A DNA stretch of 28,845 nt from positions 1-28,845 of IMG/VR virus record IMGVR_UViG_3300025097_002015. One strand, given 5' to 3'. Under the pieces are notes generated by a model. That model had not been told where the DNA came from, did no database searches, and worked only from the letters and a program-made list of their open reading frames with translations. A program made the translations under genes and the position numbers. This document shows, piece by piece, positions 16,155-22,764 of the stretch (the first letter of the stretch is position 1; every line of letters begins with the position of its first letter). This stretch comes from a virus.

Positions 16155-16470
16155 TGGAGGAGTCGGCGAGGAACACTCAGTCGTTATCAAATTTTATGCG
16201 CCTCATTGTCAATATTGTCTTAATTTGGCCGATTACTATAAAGAAATTGCCAATTCATATAATGATGTGCTATTTTATGCTTTTAATATGGAGGATGACA
16301 ATGGCGAGTTGGAACAAAAATATGGATTTTATGGAATTCCAACGCTCTTTCATATAAAGACAGGAGGCAAGAAGACCAAGGTTACTCTTATGCCTGACCC
16401 TGACGATCCAAATGAACATACATGGTATCGCACAAATGATATCAAAGAATTTATTGACAAACACAAATAG
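16105..16470 (+). CDS. thioredoxin-like protein
   Basis: A 121-residue thioredoxin-fold protein. It has the core strand VVIKFYAP, the redox pair C-Q-Y-C, the long helix after it, and the cis-proline motif GFYGIPTLF. A disulfide reductase of this kind could recharge the C-terminal cysteine pair of the phage class II ribonucleotide reductase; the link is inferred. AGGA at 16096-16099 precedes ATG 16105. An internal ATG pair at 16141/16144 would avoid most of the 50-bp overlap with the zinc-ribbon gene but would leave a short N-terminus. The C-terminal half has an extra loop (PDPDDPNEHTW) not seen in typical Trx. Confidence 0.85.
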   Translation: MSIVARIDKKSLMMILDGGVGEEHSVVIKFYAPHCQYCLNLADYYKEIANSYNDVLFYAFNMEDDNGELEQKYGFYGIPTLFHIKTGGKKTKVTLMPDPDDPNEHTWYRTNDIKEFIDKHK

Positions 16471-16478
16471 GAGAAAAA

Positions 16479-16718
16479 ATGTCGTTAAAGAATCTTGAAG
16501 CCGCACTAATGCAACTAAGTGCAAAGGCAACGGAGCATTACGCTGCAATCGAGCTTATAATCAATAATCCAGTTGCAATTTCTGAGCACACCAATCATGT
16601 TGATGAAATTATTCGGCGCGCAAAGCATATGGCCGAATGCGAAGAGGCATATGCTTCGCTGCATAAGCACTTCATTCAGGCCGCACAAGAAGACACCGAT
16701 GCAGCAGCAGAGCAATAA
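16479..16718 (+). CDS. small helical protein, unknown
   Basis: A 79-residue protein with no family I recognise. It appears all-helical and mildly acidic (SLKNLEAALMQLSAKATEHY; then an alanine-rich C-terminus). TAGGAG lies six bases before the ATG, a good ribosome site, and the gene fits tightly between the thioredoxin and IMPDH-like genes, so it is probably real. It may be a small structural or adaptor protein. Confidence 0.6.
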   Translation: MSLKNLEAALMQLSAKATEHYAAIELIINNPVAISEHTNHVDEIIRRAKHMAECEEAYASLHKHFIQAAQEDTDAAAEQ

Positions 16719-16719
16719 A

Positions 16720-17745
16720 ATGCTTGAAGCGTTAACCTATGATGATGTATTGCTGCAGCCACAATACTCAGAGATTCGCTCACGCGGCGATATAGACACT
16801 AGCACTGACCTGGGCAAGCTTATCAATTTAGGCATGCCTATTATTTCGTCACCAATGGATACGATTACCGGTGGACGGATGGCAGCTGCCATGACGCGAC
16901 ACGGAGGCCTGGGTATTGTTCATCGTTATAATACGGCAGAAGAGCAGATGTTGGAAATTATCAAAGCATATGAAAACAGCAACAACAAAATTATCGTTGG
17001 CGCCGCTGTTGGCACATCGGGTGATTATTTAGACCGCGCGCGCAGCCTTATAAGCGCAGGTGTTAATTTAATTTGTGTTGATGTTGCCCACGGACACCAT
17101 GTTTTAATGAAAGAGGCGTTATATAATTTGAGAAAAATGGCACCTAATCTTCATATTATGGCCGGCAACGTAGCTACGTTGGAGGGCGTTAACGATCTCG
17201 CCGATTGGGGCGCAGACTCTATTCGTTGCAATATTGGGGGTGGCTCAATTTGCTCTACAAGAACACAAACTGGCCATGGCCTTCCGGGCCTTCAAACTAT
17301 TTTTGAATGTTCAAAGACTGACCGCGATGTGAAAATTATCGCCGATGGCGGAATCCGAAACTCTGGCGACATTGTAAAGGCGCTTGCCGCCGGCGCAGAT
17401 GCTGTGATGTGTGGATCTCTTTTCGCCGGCACAAGTCAAACTCCTGGCAAAGTTTTCGAGGGAACTAATGGCGCAAAGTATAAAGTTTATAGAGGAATGG
17501 CTTCGAAAGAAGCACAGATTGAATGGCGCGGCAAATACTCTTCTTTCGAAGGCATATCAAGCCGCGCACCATATCGTGGCGATGTTCGCTTTATTCTGGA
17601 AGATCTTGAGCGCGGGATCCGCAGCGGGCTTTCCTATTCCGGCGCGCATAACCTCATAGATCTACAACGAAAGGCAAAATTTGTGCGTCAGACAACTGCT
17701 GGTTTGGGCGAAAGCATGACTCATATTAACACGAGGAAATGGTAA
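16720..17745 (+). CDS. IMP dehydrogenase / GMP reductase family protein without CBS domains
   Basis: A TIM-barrel purine enzyme of 341 residues. N-terminus [10 protein letters not shown], substrate-loop C178 in G-G-G-S-I-C-S-T-R, phosphate site [21 protein letters not shown], and MCGSLFAGT are all present. Between HRYNTAEEQ and the GAAVGT strand there are only about 20 residues, so the CBS module of ordinary bacterial IMPDH is absent and the length is that of GMP reductase. The downstream [14 protein letters not shown] and EGI...PYRGDV resemble IMPDH, but the flap is short, so the direction (IMP to XMP, or GMP to IMP) cannot be settled by eye. Earlier in-frame starts exist (16573, 16699), but they read through the upstream gene; ATG 16720 comes one base after that gene's stop and places LTYDD normally. 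It adjusts guanine nucleotide pools. Confidence 0.85.
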   Translation: MLEALTYDDVLLQPQYSEIRSRGDIDTSTDLGKLINLGMPIISSPMDTITGGRMAAAMTRHGGLGIVHRYNTAEEQMLEIIKAYENSNNKIIVGAAVGTSGDYLDRARSLISAGVNLICVDVAHGHHVLMKEALYNLRKMAPNLHIMAGNVATLEGVNDLADWGADSIRCNIGGGSICSTRTQTGHGLPGLQTIFECSKTDRDVKIIADGGIRNSGDIVKALAAGADAVMCGSLFAGTSQTPGKVFEGTNGAKYKVYRGMASKEAQIEWRGKYSSFEGISSRAPYRGDVRFILEDLERGIRSGLSYSGAHNLIDLQRKAKFVRQTTAGLGESMTHINTRKW

Positions 17746-18086
17746 TGTCGGAGAATTTCGATAACTATGGAAAGGATCGAAAAAGGTTGATATTTAATAT
17801 AGCCGATCACGATCATGCTAAGTTAATTGTTCGTTTACGTCACAATTCACTAACACAAGCTGAATTCTTTAGGGCAGTTATCGATGGGGTTAATACGGGC
17901 GATCACAACATCTGTGCGTTCATTGAAGATTATCTTGCGGCAAAACAAAAATTAAGTAAACAAAAAATTAAAAAATCTCGACAAATTCGCGAACAGGGCG
18001 AACAGTTGATTGAAGACTTTGCTCTAACTGATAATGAGGTAGGGGACATTTTTGACTTAATCGCCGACGATCACCCAGACCTATGA
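17745..18086 (+). CDS. small basic/acidic protein, possibly ribbon-helix-helix DNA-binding
   Basis: A 113-residue protein. Residues around AKLIVRLRHNSLTQAEFFRAVIDGV look like a ribbon-helix-helix unit (beta-strand, then two helices), followed by a lysine-rich helix (KQKIKKSR) and an acidic tail (DIFDLIADDHPDL). This is suggestive of a small DNA-binding regulator but not proof. ATG 17745 overlaps the previous TAA and has GAGG eight bases upstream; the ATG at 17739 has only a 2-base spacing and was rejected. It overlaps the next, sigma-like gene by ATGA. I recall similar small proteins in marine T4-like phages. Confidence 0.55.
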   Translation: MSENFDNYGKDRKRLIFNIADHDHAKLIVRLRHNSLTQAEFFRAVIDGVNTGDHNICAFIEDYLAAKQKLSKQKIKKSRQIREQGEQLIEDFALTDNEVGDIFDLIADDHPDL

Positions 18087-18331
18087 AAAAAGATGGCCTA
18101 TTTGCATGTGCGCGTAAATGCATGAAAGAGCGAAAATGCTGCAACACATTGGAATGCCGGCATTATATTGAATACCCGGCTGACTACAATTGCACTTTGG
18201 TGGCTGTTTATGAAAATGGCCCAATGACGCTAAGGGAAGTTGCAAAGAGATTAAGCATATCTTTTGCGAGAGTAAAGCAGATAGAACAAAAGGCACTTAA
18301 CAAAATGAAGAAGAACACACTCATATCTTAA
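18083..18331 (+). CDS. sigma70 region 4-like helix-turn-helix protein with Cys-rich N-terminus
   Basis: An 82-residue protein. The C-terminal half, GPMTLREVAKRLSISFARVKQIEQKAL, is a clear match to the region 4 helix-turn-helix of sigma factors (the part that binds the -35 box and the beta flap). The N-terminal half has a cluster of cysteines (C9, C13, C19, C20, C25, C37, with H28) suggesting a bound zinc. Regions 2 and 3 are absent, so it cannot act as a full sigma. It may dock on host RNA polymerase or sigma and shift promoter choice, as sigma-appropriation proteins do; this is inference. It is the last gene of an ATGA-linked set and is followed by a weak hairpin. Confidence 0.7.
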   Translation: MKKDGLFACARKCMKERKCCNTLECRHYIEYPADYNCTLVAVYENGPMTLREVAKRLSISFARVKQIEQKALNKMKKNTLIS

Positions 18332-18348
18332 AATATTTTGTGTTCTTT
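18311..18348 (+). terminator. possible weak terminator hairpin after the sigma-like gene
   Basis: AAGAACACA (18311-18319) pairs perfectly with TGTGTTCTT (18339-18347) around a 19-base A/T-rich loop that contains the gene's stop codon. T-rich but interrupted sequence follows. The large loop and low GC make it a weak terminator at best; it could also act as an RNA-processing hairpin. Confidence 0.3.
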
Positions 18349-18399
18349 ATTGATTTTCACTACTATTTAATGTTGAGTTTTACTTTAAGGAGATTTACT

Positions 18400-19083
18400 A
18401 TGGCTCGAAAAACACTTTTAACTGAGGCTCAGATTCGAAGCTTCATAAAGCTTGCTAACATCGGCCCTGTTGGCGACACCAAGTTGCAAGAATGGTACGA
18501 TGAGGGTCTTGAGGAACAGGAAGAAGAGGAAGAGCTAGAAATGGATGATGAAGAAGAGCCCGAGCGGGTGGGCCATGGCGGCGGCCTGCCGGACATGGAC
18601 GCAGAGCTTGGCGGCGACGAAATGGAAATGGATGCAGAGCTTGGCGACGACGAGATGGATATGGATGCAGAGCTTGGCGCCCCTGACGAACTAGATGTGG
18701 GCCCAGGTGGCGACAAAGAGTCCGAATTCATGGATCTTGTACAACAGTTGGCTGATATGGTTGGCGTTGAGGTAGACATGGAAGGTGGCGCCGAAGGCGA
18801 AGAAGAAATGGGAGCCGATCTTGAAGGAGGTGAGGAAGCAGAAGAAGAGCTACCCCCCATGCCCGGAGAAGAAGAAGCTGGAATGGAAGCTGGAATGGAA
18901 GCCGGCGAGGAAGAAGAGGAAGAGGAACTCCCCGGGATGCGCGACAGCATGTACGAAAACACTGACAAGGTTGTCAACGAAGTTGCTCGTCGCGTTGCCG
19001 GCCGGCTAGCCAGCGAGAACAAAAAGACCAAGATGGTTAATGACTTGGCCGAAAGAATATTTAACCGCCTTACAACAAAGTAA
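18400..19083 (+). CDS. highly acidic repeat protein, possibly prohead core/scaffold
   Basis: A 227-residue protein. The N-terminus (MARKTLLTEAQIRSFIKLAN) and the C-terminus (VNEVARRVAGRLASENKKTK) are ordinary helical segments; the middle 130 residues are dominated by Asp, Glu, Gly and Met, with a three-copy 11-residue repeat of the form M-D-A-E-L-G-x-D-E-M-x. Acidic low-complexity bodies with structured ends recall T4 prohead core proteins, and the LLTE-type N-terminus is one I associate with marine phage structural or internal proteins; both are inference. ATG 18400 has AAGGAG seven bases upstream; the in-frame ATG at 18340 would add an aromatic-rich leader and has no ribosome site. It is followed by a promoter/terminator, so it is a separate transcription unit. 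Confidence 0.6.
   Translation: MARKTLLTEAQIRSFIKLANIGPVGDTKLQEWYDEGLEEQEEEEELEMDDEEEPERVGHGGGLPDMDAELGGDEMEMDAELGDDEMDMDAELGAPDELDVGPGGDKESEFMDLVQQLADMVGVEVDMEGGAEGEEEMGADLEGGEEAEEELPPMPGEEEAGMEAGMEAGEEEEEEELPGMRDSMYENTDKVVNEVARRVAGRLASENKKTKMVNDLAERIFNRLTTK
18595..18693 (+). repeat. 33-bp coding tandem repeat, three copies
   Basis: Units begin with ATGGA(C/T)GCAGAGCTTGGC at 18595, 18628 and 18661, a strict 33-bp period. Units one and two are nearly identical; the third keeps the first 18 bases and then diverges. They encode the 11-residue acidic repeat in the middle of the protein. Recent duplication by slippage or unequal exchange is likely. Confidence 0.8.
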
Positions 19084-19091
19084 AGTAAAAC

Positions 19092-19120
19092 TTGACAAAT
19101 CAAACGCAAACCATTATGAT
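19092..19120 (+). promoter_or_regulatory. strong sigma70 promoter for the membrane protein/clpP operon, abutting a terminator
   Basis: TTGACA (19092-19097), a 17-bp spacer and TATGAT (19115-19120) give a near-consensus promoter. The -10 ends exactly where the terminator hairpin begins, so the start of transcription (near 19127) lies inside the hairpin's 5' arm. New transcripts would lack most of that arm and escape termination. Confidence 0.7.
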
Positions 19121-19152
19121 AACCATCAGAGATCTCTGATGGTTATTTTTTT
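19121..19152 (+). terminator. intrinsic (rho-independent) terminator
   Basis: A perfect inverted repeat with 10-base arms (AACCATCAGA and TCTGATGGTT) around GATC at 19131-19134 is followed directly by ATTTTTTT (19145-19152). It lies 37 bp after the stop of the acidic-protein gene and should end transcripts coming from it. Confidence 0.75.
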
Positions 19153-19161
19153 GAGGAAGTT

Positions 19162-19569
19162 ATGGGCATTGAACAATATGCAATATACCTGTTAATTTTT
19201 ACATTCGGCTATGTTACGAGCCGCACATTTTATTTTTTTAGTAGTGTGCGACACTCAATTAGAACGCTAAAAATAATGCATGTGGTTGCATTGTCTATGT
19301 TGCTCAATTGTATTCAGGAATACGCGTACGTTGGGGCTAAAAAATTAGCTACATTAGAAAAATGTGGCGTGCTTCCTAGTGATAGAATATATAAGAATGC
19401 CGAGACCGCCCATGAAGAGATTGTTGATTCTTTTAAGAGGCGTAGTATCGCCTCGCTAATAGCGCTACACCCACAAGTTTTTAGGCCGATTTTACAGTTT
19501 GAGGATTGGAACTCGGCCATGGAATATCTGGAAAAAAACAAAAAAATTGTTAAATTGTTTTTAGCATGA
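19162..19569 (+). CDS. small membrane-anchored protein, unknown
   Basis: A 135-residue protein with an N-terminal hydrophobic helix (IYLLIFTFGYVTSRTFYFF) and a second moderately hydrophobic segment (IMHVVALSMLLNCI), then a soluble, charged helical domain ending in KIVKLFLA. No family is recognised. GAGG precedes the ATG at the usual distance, and the gene is read from the strong promoter just upstream. Its stop overlaps the clpP start (ATGA), so the two are translationally coupled; the membrane protein could recruit or regulate the protease, but that is only suggested by context. Confidence 0.6.
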   Translation: MGIEQYAIYLLIFTFGYVTSRTFYFFSSVRHSIRTLKIMHVVALSMLLNCIQEYAYVGAKKLATLEKCGVLPSDRIYKNAETAHEEIVDSFKRRSIASLIALHPQVFRPILQFEDWNSAMEYLEKNKKIVKLFLA

Positions 19570-20246
19570 AGAGAACTATGTTTAATAAAATTAAGAAGAA
19601 GATTTTAGACGCTGTGACTAAAAAATTATCAGCGCCGCCGAAGGACCCAGAGGATAAGGTAGAGAAGATTGTTTTAGTTGATCCATCTGCACTCGTCGCG
19701 CCAGAGGAGGAACCCGATATGAGAATCATCGGGCTCTTTACCGATGTTCAAGAAGAAAAAGTTGCTGAAATTGTACAAGCGCTTCTTTATCTAAATGAGG
19801 TAAACAAGAACGAAGAGAAACAGGAAGATCGTCAGCCAATTGAATTTTACATTTCAACTTATGGAGGCTCAGCCGATGACATGTTCGCTCTATACGACGT
19901 CATGAATCTTGTGAGAGAAGAAACTGAAATTCACACCATTGGCGTGGGGAAGGTTATGTCTGCCGGCGTTTTATTGTTGGCCGGTGGCACGCCCGGTAAA
20001 CGAAAAATTGGCAAAAATTGCCGCGTAATGATCCACAATGTGAGCGCCGGCGCTGCCGGCTCACTGCCAAATTTGGCAATAGAGCTTGAAGCAATTCAGC
20101 AGTTGCAAGAGGATTATGTTAATGCCTTGGTGTCGTGCACAAAGCTAACTCAGAAAAAACTTACAAAAATGCTAAATGAAAAAGTTAATATTTATCTTGA
20201 TGCCGAAGAAGCAGTGCGGCTTGGAATTGCTGATATTATTATATAA
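19566..20246 (+). CDS. clpP: ClpP-like serine protease homologue
   Basis: A 226-residue ClpP-fold protein. Residues 55-226 match ClpP: IGLFTDV, FYISTYGGSADDMFALYDVM, the nucleophile segment G-K-V-M-S-A-G with S132, PGKRKIGKNCRVMIHN with H157 (25 residues after the serine, as in E. coli S97/H122), and AEEAVRLGIAD. Counting back from the conserved Gly, the catalytic Asp (E. coli D171) aligns with N208 in VNIYLDAEEA; D212 is nearby but in the wrong place. The N-terminal 55 residues are an extra basic then acidic extension, not a ClpP propeptide I recognise. In phages such enzymes may act as prohead or regulatory proteases. No ClpX/ClpA is seen in the window, so it would need a host partner or act alone. 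Confidence 0.85.
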   Translation: MKRTMFNKIKKKILDAVTKKLSAPPKDPEDKVEKIVLVDPSALVAPEEEPDMRIIGLFTDVQEEKVAEIVQALLYLNEVNKNEEKQEDRQPIEFYISTYGGSADDMFALYDVMNLVREETEIHTIGVGKVMSAGVLLLAGGTPGKRKIGKNCRVMIHNVSAGAAGSLPNLAIELEAIQQLQEDYVNALVSCTKLTQKKLTKMLNEKVNIYLDAEEAVRLGIADIII

Positions 20247-20251
20247 ATAGA

Positions 20252-20280
20252 TTGACAATCTTTTGATAATGAGTTATAAT
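20252..20280 (+). promoter_or_regulatory. consensus sigma70 promoter for groEL
   Basis: Perfect TTGACA (20252-20257), a 17-bp spacer and perfect TATAAT (20275-20280) form the strongest promoter in the window. Transcription would start near 20287, leaving a leader of under 20 bases with a GAGGTG ribosome site. No CIRCE-like inverted repeat of the kind that controls host groEL is visible. Confidence 0.8.
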
Positions 20281-20303
20281 TATAATGTATGCATGAGGTG
20301 TAA

Positions 20304-21878
20304 ATGAGTAGAGCATATGATAGCAGGAATTCTCTGCAGCAAAAAATTATGAATGGGGCAAACACTCTTGTTGACAATGTTGCTTCCACACTCGGTCCCC
20401 GCGGCCGCAATGTTTTGCTGCAAGAAGCAGGCAAGGGCCCTTTTATTACCAAGGACGGTGTGACAGTTGCGCATTTTGTGCAGCTAGAGGATCCATTTGA
20501 AAATGCGTCTGCGCAGATTATTAAGCAAGCTGCAATTGAAACGAATAATGAAGCCGGCGACGGCACTACAACTGCAACAGTCTTGGCGCGCGCCATATTA
20601 CGAGAATCACAAAGATATATTGCTTCTGGCGCGTCCCCGATTGAATTACAAAGAGGTATTGATGCAACAGTTAAAGAAATCACAAAAAATCTTACAAATA
20701 TGGCAATCCCGGTTAAAAATGCTGAAGACATCACTCATATTGCCGCTATCTCAGCCAATAACGATGCTGCTATTGGAGGGCTTATTGCTCTTGCTGTTGA
20801 TCGCGTGGGCGAAGACGGATCTATTACAATAGAGGAGTCTCGTTCTTTAGAGACGTCCATAGATGTTACCGAAGGATTTAAAATTGAATCCGGATACTGT
20901 GCTGCAGCCTTTATTACAGATGATCGGCGCTCAGTCATGAACTATGAGGAACCACTTTTCCTGATAACAGACCATAAGATATCACAGGTAGAACCAATAT
21001 TGCCGATTCTAGAAATGATTGCACGGGAAGGCCGCCCCCTTATTATTGTCGCAGAGGATATCGAAGGACAAGCATTGGCAGCCTTGATTATGAATGCAAT
21101 ACGAGGTACCTTAAAGATTGCTGCCGTTAAGGCGCCTTATTATGGCGAAGAAAGAAGAAATCTATTAAGCGATCTCGCATTGTCAGTTGGAGCTACGTTG
21201 ATAGCGAGAGAAGAGGGCAAAAAATTGCAAGAGATAGAGCTTTCAGATCTTGGAACGGCCAAGCTTGTTGAAAGCAACAAATACTCGACCGTAATCGTGG
21301 GCGGCAAATGTGACTTTAAGGCCATTGATGAGCGCATAGAGGCTTTAAAAAATCAAATCAAACAAACCTCTTCGATTCAAGATTGCGAACAATTACAGGC
21401 GCGCGTTGTGCGCTTGTCTTCGGGTGTCGCGGTCATCTCAGTAGGAGGTTCTACCGAAGTTGAAATGACCGAACGCAAGCACCGCATTGAGGATGCCCTG
21501 GAGGCAGTAAGATCCGCCCAGGAAGAGGGTATCGTTGGCGGAGGTGGTGTTGCGCTCATTGAGGCAACAAAAAAGCTTTTAATCGAAACTAACCACTCAG
21601 AGCAAGCTCTCGGCGCGGTTATCGTAAAAGAAGCATGTAAAGAACCATTTCGCCAAATGGCACTCAATGCAGGAGAACCTCCGGATGTGTTGATTAAGAC
21701 AGTAATGGAGGCAGATGAGGGCATGGGCTGGGATTTTAGAAACAATGAGTTGGTCAATCTACTTGATAACGGTATTATCGATCCAGTTAAAGTTACCAAG
21801 GCTGCTCTTCAGAACGCTGCTAGCTGCGCTGGGACCCTAATTACTACTAATTTTGGCATTATACAGACAGGAGAATAA
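20304..21878 (+). CDS. groEL: GroEL-like chaperonin (Cpn60)
   Basis: A full-length 524-residue group I chaperonin. The equatorial ATP site is intact: TLGPRGRNVLL, KDGVTVA and G-D-G-T-T-T-A-T. The apical domain (residues around 190-370) contains LITDHKISQVEPILPILEMI and PLIIVAEDIEGQALA, with the aliphatic substrate/GroES-binding pattern; the C-terminal equatorial half has VGGSTEVEMTERKHRIEDALEA, GIVGGGGVAL and DPVKVTKAALQNAAS. The C-terminus stops at IIQTGE without the flexible GGM tail of bacterial GroEL. It would fold phage structural proteins or enzymes, with the phage GroES at 7.7 kb as a likely cap. It has its own consensus promoter. It is more divergent than a recent host copy would be. 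Confidence 0.95.
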   Translation: MSRAYDSRNSLQQKIMNGANTLVDNVASTLGPRGRNVLLQEAGKGPFITKDGVTVAHFVQLEDPFENASAQIIKQAAIETNNEAGDGTTTATVLARAILRESQRYIASGASPIELQRGIDATVKEITKNLTNMAIPVKNAEDITHIAAISANNDAAIGGLIALAVDRVGEDGSITIEESRSLETSIDVTEGFKIESGYCAAAFITDDRRSVMNYEEPLFLITDHKISQVEPILPILEMIAREGRPLIIVAEDIEGQALAALIMNAIRGTLKIAAVKAPYYGEERRNLLSDLALSVGATLIAREEGKKLQEIELSDLGTAKLVESNKYSTVIVGGKCDFKAIDERIEALKNQIKQTSSIQDCEQLQARVVRLSSGVAVISVGGSTEVEMTERKHRIEDALEAVRSAQEEGIVGGGGVALIEATKKLLIETNHSEQALGAVIVKEACKEPFRQMALNAGEPPDVLIKTVMEADEGMGWDFRNNELVNLLDNGIIDPVKVTKAALQNAASCAGTLITTNFGIIQTGE

Positions 21879-21879
21879 A

Positions 21880-22098
21880 ATGCAAGAAGGAGATTTGATT
21901 CACATACCCCAAGATGTTCTGTTATTCGACAAGAATAATATTTTTATTGATAAAACCAAGAAGCCGATAGTGGGGGTTTTTCTAAAAGAAACGCCAGTGG
22001 GTTCACCATGGCAGGCCGGCACATACACCGTTTATGCCAAAGGCCGCGAAGCGGTGGTGGCGAGAAGATGTGTGTACCCCATGGAGGAAGAATGTTAG
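21880..22098 (+). CDS. small beta-rich protein, unknown
   Basis: A 72-residue protein with a strand-rich pattern (GDLIHIPQDVLLF, KPIVGVFLKE, GTYTVYAKGREAVVARRCVYPM), suggesting a small SH3- or OB-like barrel. I recognise no family. AGGAGA at 21869-21874, inside the end of groEL, serves ATG 21880, one base after the groEL stop. The frame is open 9 codons earlier but those lie within groEL. It overlaps the next start by 7 bp, so it is part of the groEL-downstream operon. Confidence 0.55.
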   Translation: MQEGDLIHIPQDVLLFDKNNIFIDKTKKPIVGVFLKETPVGSPWQAGTYTVYAKGREAVVARRCVYPMEEEC

Positions 22099-22385
22099 TT
22101 AAATTAACCGAAGTGTGCAACACTGGCGCAGTTACTGCAAATGCTAAATATTCCTTGCGCGAAGTCTTTGTTAACCCGGAACATGTAGTGATGGTTCGTG
22201 AAGAGCGGCGTTTGCGAGAGTTAAATGAACAAGGGCGTCTGCCAAGCGATCTGGACCCGGACCACAGATTTTCGAAAATCATAATTGATCGAGGCAACAC
22301 CGGCACTGAAATAACTGTGGTTGGCGCGCCGGAGATTATCGAGTTGGCGCTTCAAAATAGCTCCAAACAACTTTTAAGGGGATGA
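22092..22385 (+). CDS. small protein, faintly FlbD-like, unknown function
   Basis: A 97-residue protein. The frame M-L-V-K-L-T-E-V, then VFVNPEHVVMV, then a TGTEITVVGAPEIIE end resembles the strand order of FlbD-type flagellar proteins (I-x-L-T...NP..I..I...VxE), but with a charged insert (REERRLRELNEQ) between; this is only a hint. GAGGAA precedes ATG 22092. The in-frame ATG at 22008 lies wholly inside the previous gene and was rejected. The stop is one base before the next ATG. Confidence 0.5.
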   Translation: MLVKLTEVCNTGAVTANAKYSLREVFVNPEHVVMVREERRLRELNEQGRLPSDLDPDHRFSKIIIDRGNTGTEITVVGAPEIIELALQNSSKQLLRG

Positions 22386-22386
22386 T

Positions 22387-22764
22387 ATGGGACAAAGGAT
22401 AACTATTCAGTATTCCGTCGAGGAGACGGAACTTAAGTATGAGACGTATAGGCTTCTTACTAATAGTCTAGCCCGGCTAACTTCGATTAATGCCGGCACG
22501 CCCGATGTTCAGAGTGTTTTAACAATCGGCACACTAAAAGAGGTAAACGCTTTACGCGAAGAGATGGCCCGAATCGATATCATGTTGGAAGATGTATCTG
22601 CTATAATTGATGGGTACGTTAGGTACGAGCACGGTGTTTTTTTAGGTGAGAGCACCGAGCTAGATGATTCTGTTCCCGCTGCAGCACCAGACATAGAAGG
22701 TCTTCAGCAGAAGCTGCAAGGCTTGAAACACGCCCTTCAAGAACCCAATGAAGTCTCCGATTAA
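22387..22764 (+). CDS. helical coiled-coil-like protein, unknown
   Basis: A 125-residue helical protein. It has an N-terminal strand (GQRITIQYSV), a long amphipathic segment (EETELKYETYRLLTNSLARL, then LKEVNALREEMARIDIMLED) and a second C-terminal helix rich in Q, L and K. It may be a small oligomeric accessory protein; there is no recognisable domain. AAGGGGA lies before the ATG. Its last 17 bp overlap the next gene. Confidence 0.55.
   Translation: MGQRITIQYSVEETELKYETYRLLTNSLARLTSINAGTPDVQSVLTIGTLKEVNALREEMARIDIMLEDVSAIIDGYVRYEHGVFLGESTELDDSVPAAAPDIEGLQQKLQGLKHALQEPNEVSD

Noticed and set aside
16573-16719. Earlier in-frame start for the IMPDH-like gene
   Set aside because: It reads through the upstream small gene in another frame; the family N-terminus LTYDDVLL begins right after ATG 16720.
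18429-19109. 226-residue serine-rich reverse-strand ORF
   Set aside because: It is the antisense shadow of the Asp/Glu-rich repeat gene: GAA/GAG/GAT codons read backwards give Ser. No ribosome site, and the forward gene has conserved ends and an SD.
20242-20249. TATAAATA octamer like a T4 late promoter before groEL
   Set aside because: It is a single AT-rich match overlapping the clpP stop codon, with a full sigma70 consensus promoter just downstream; other genes in the window do not share it.
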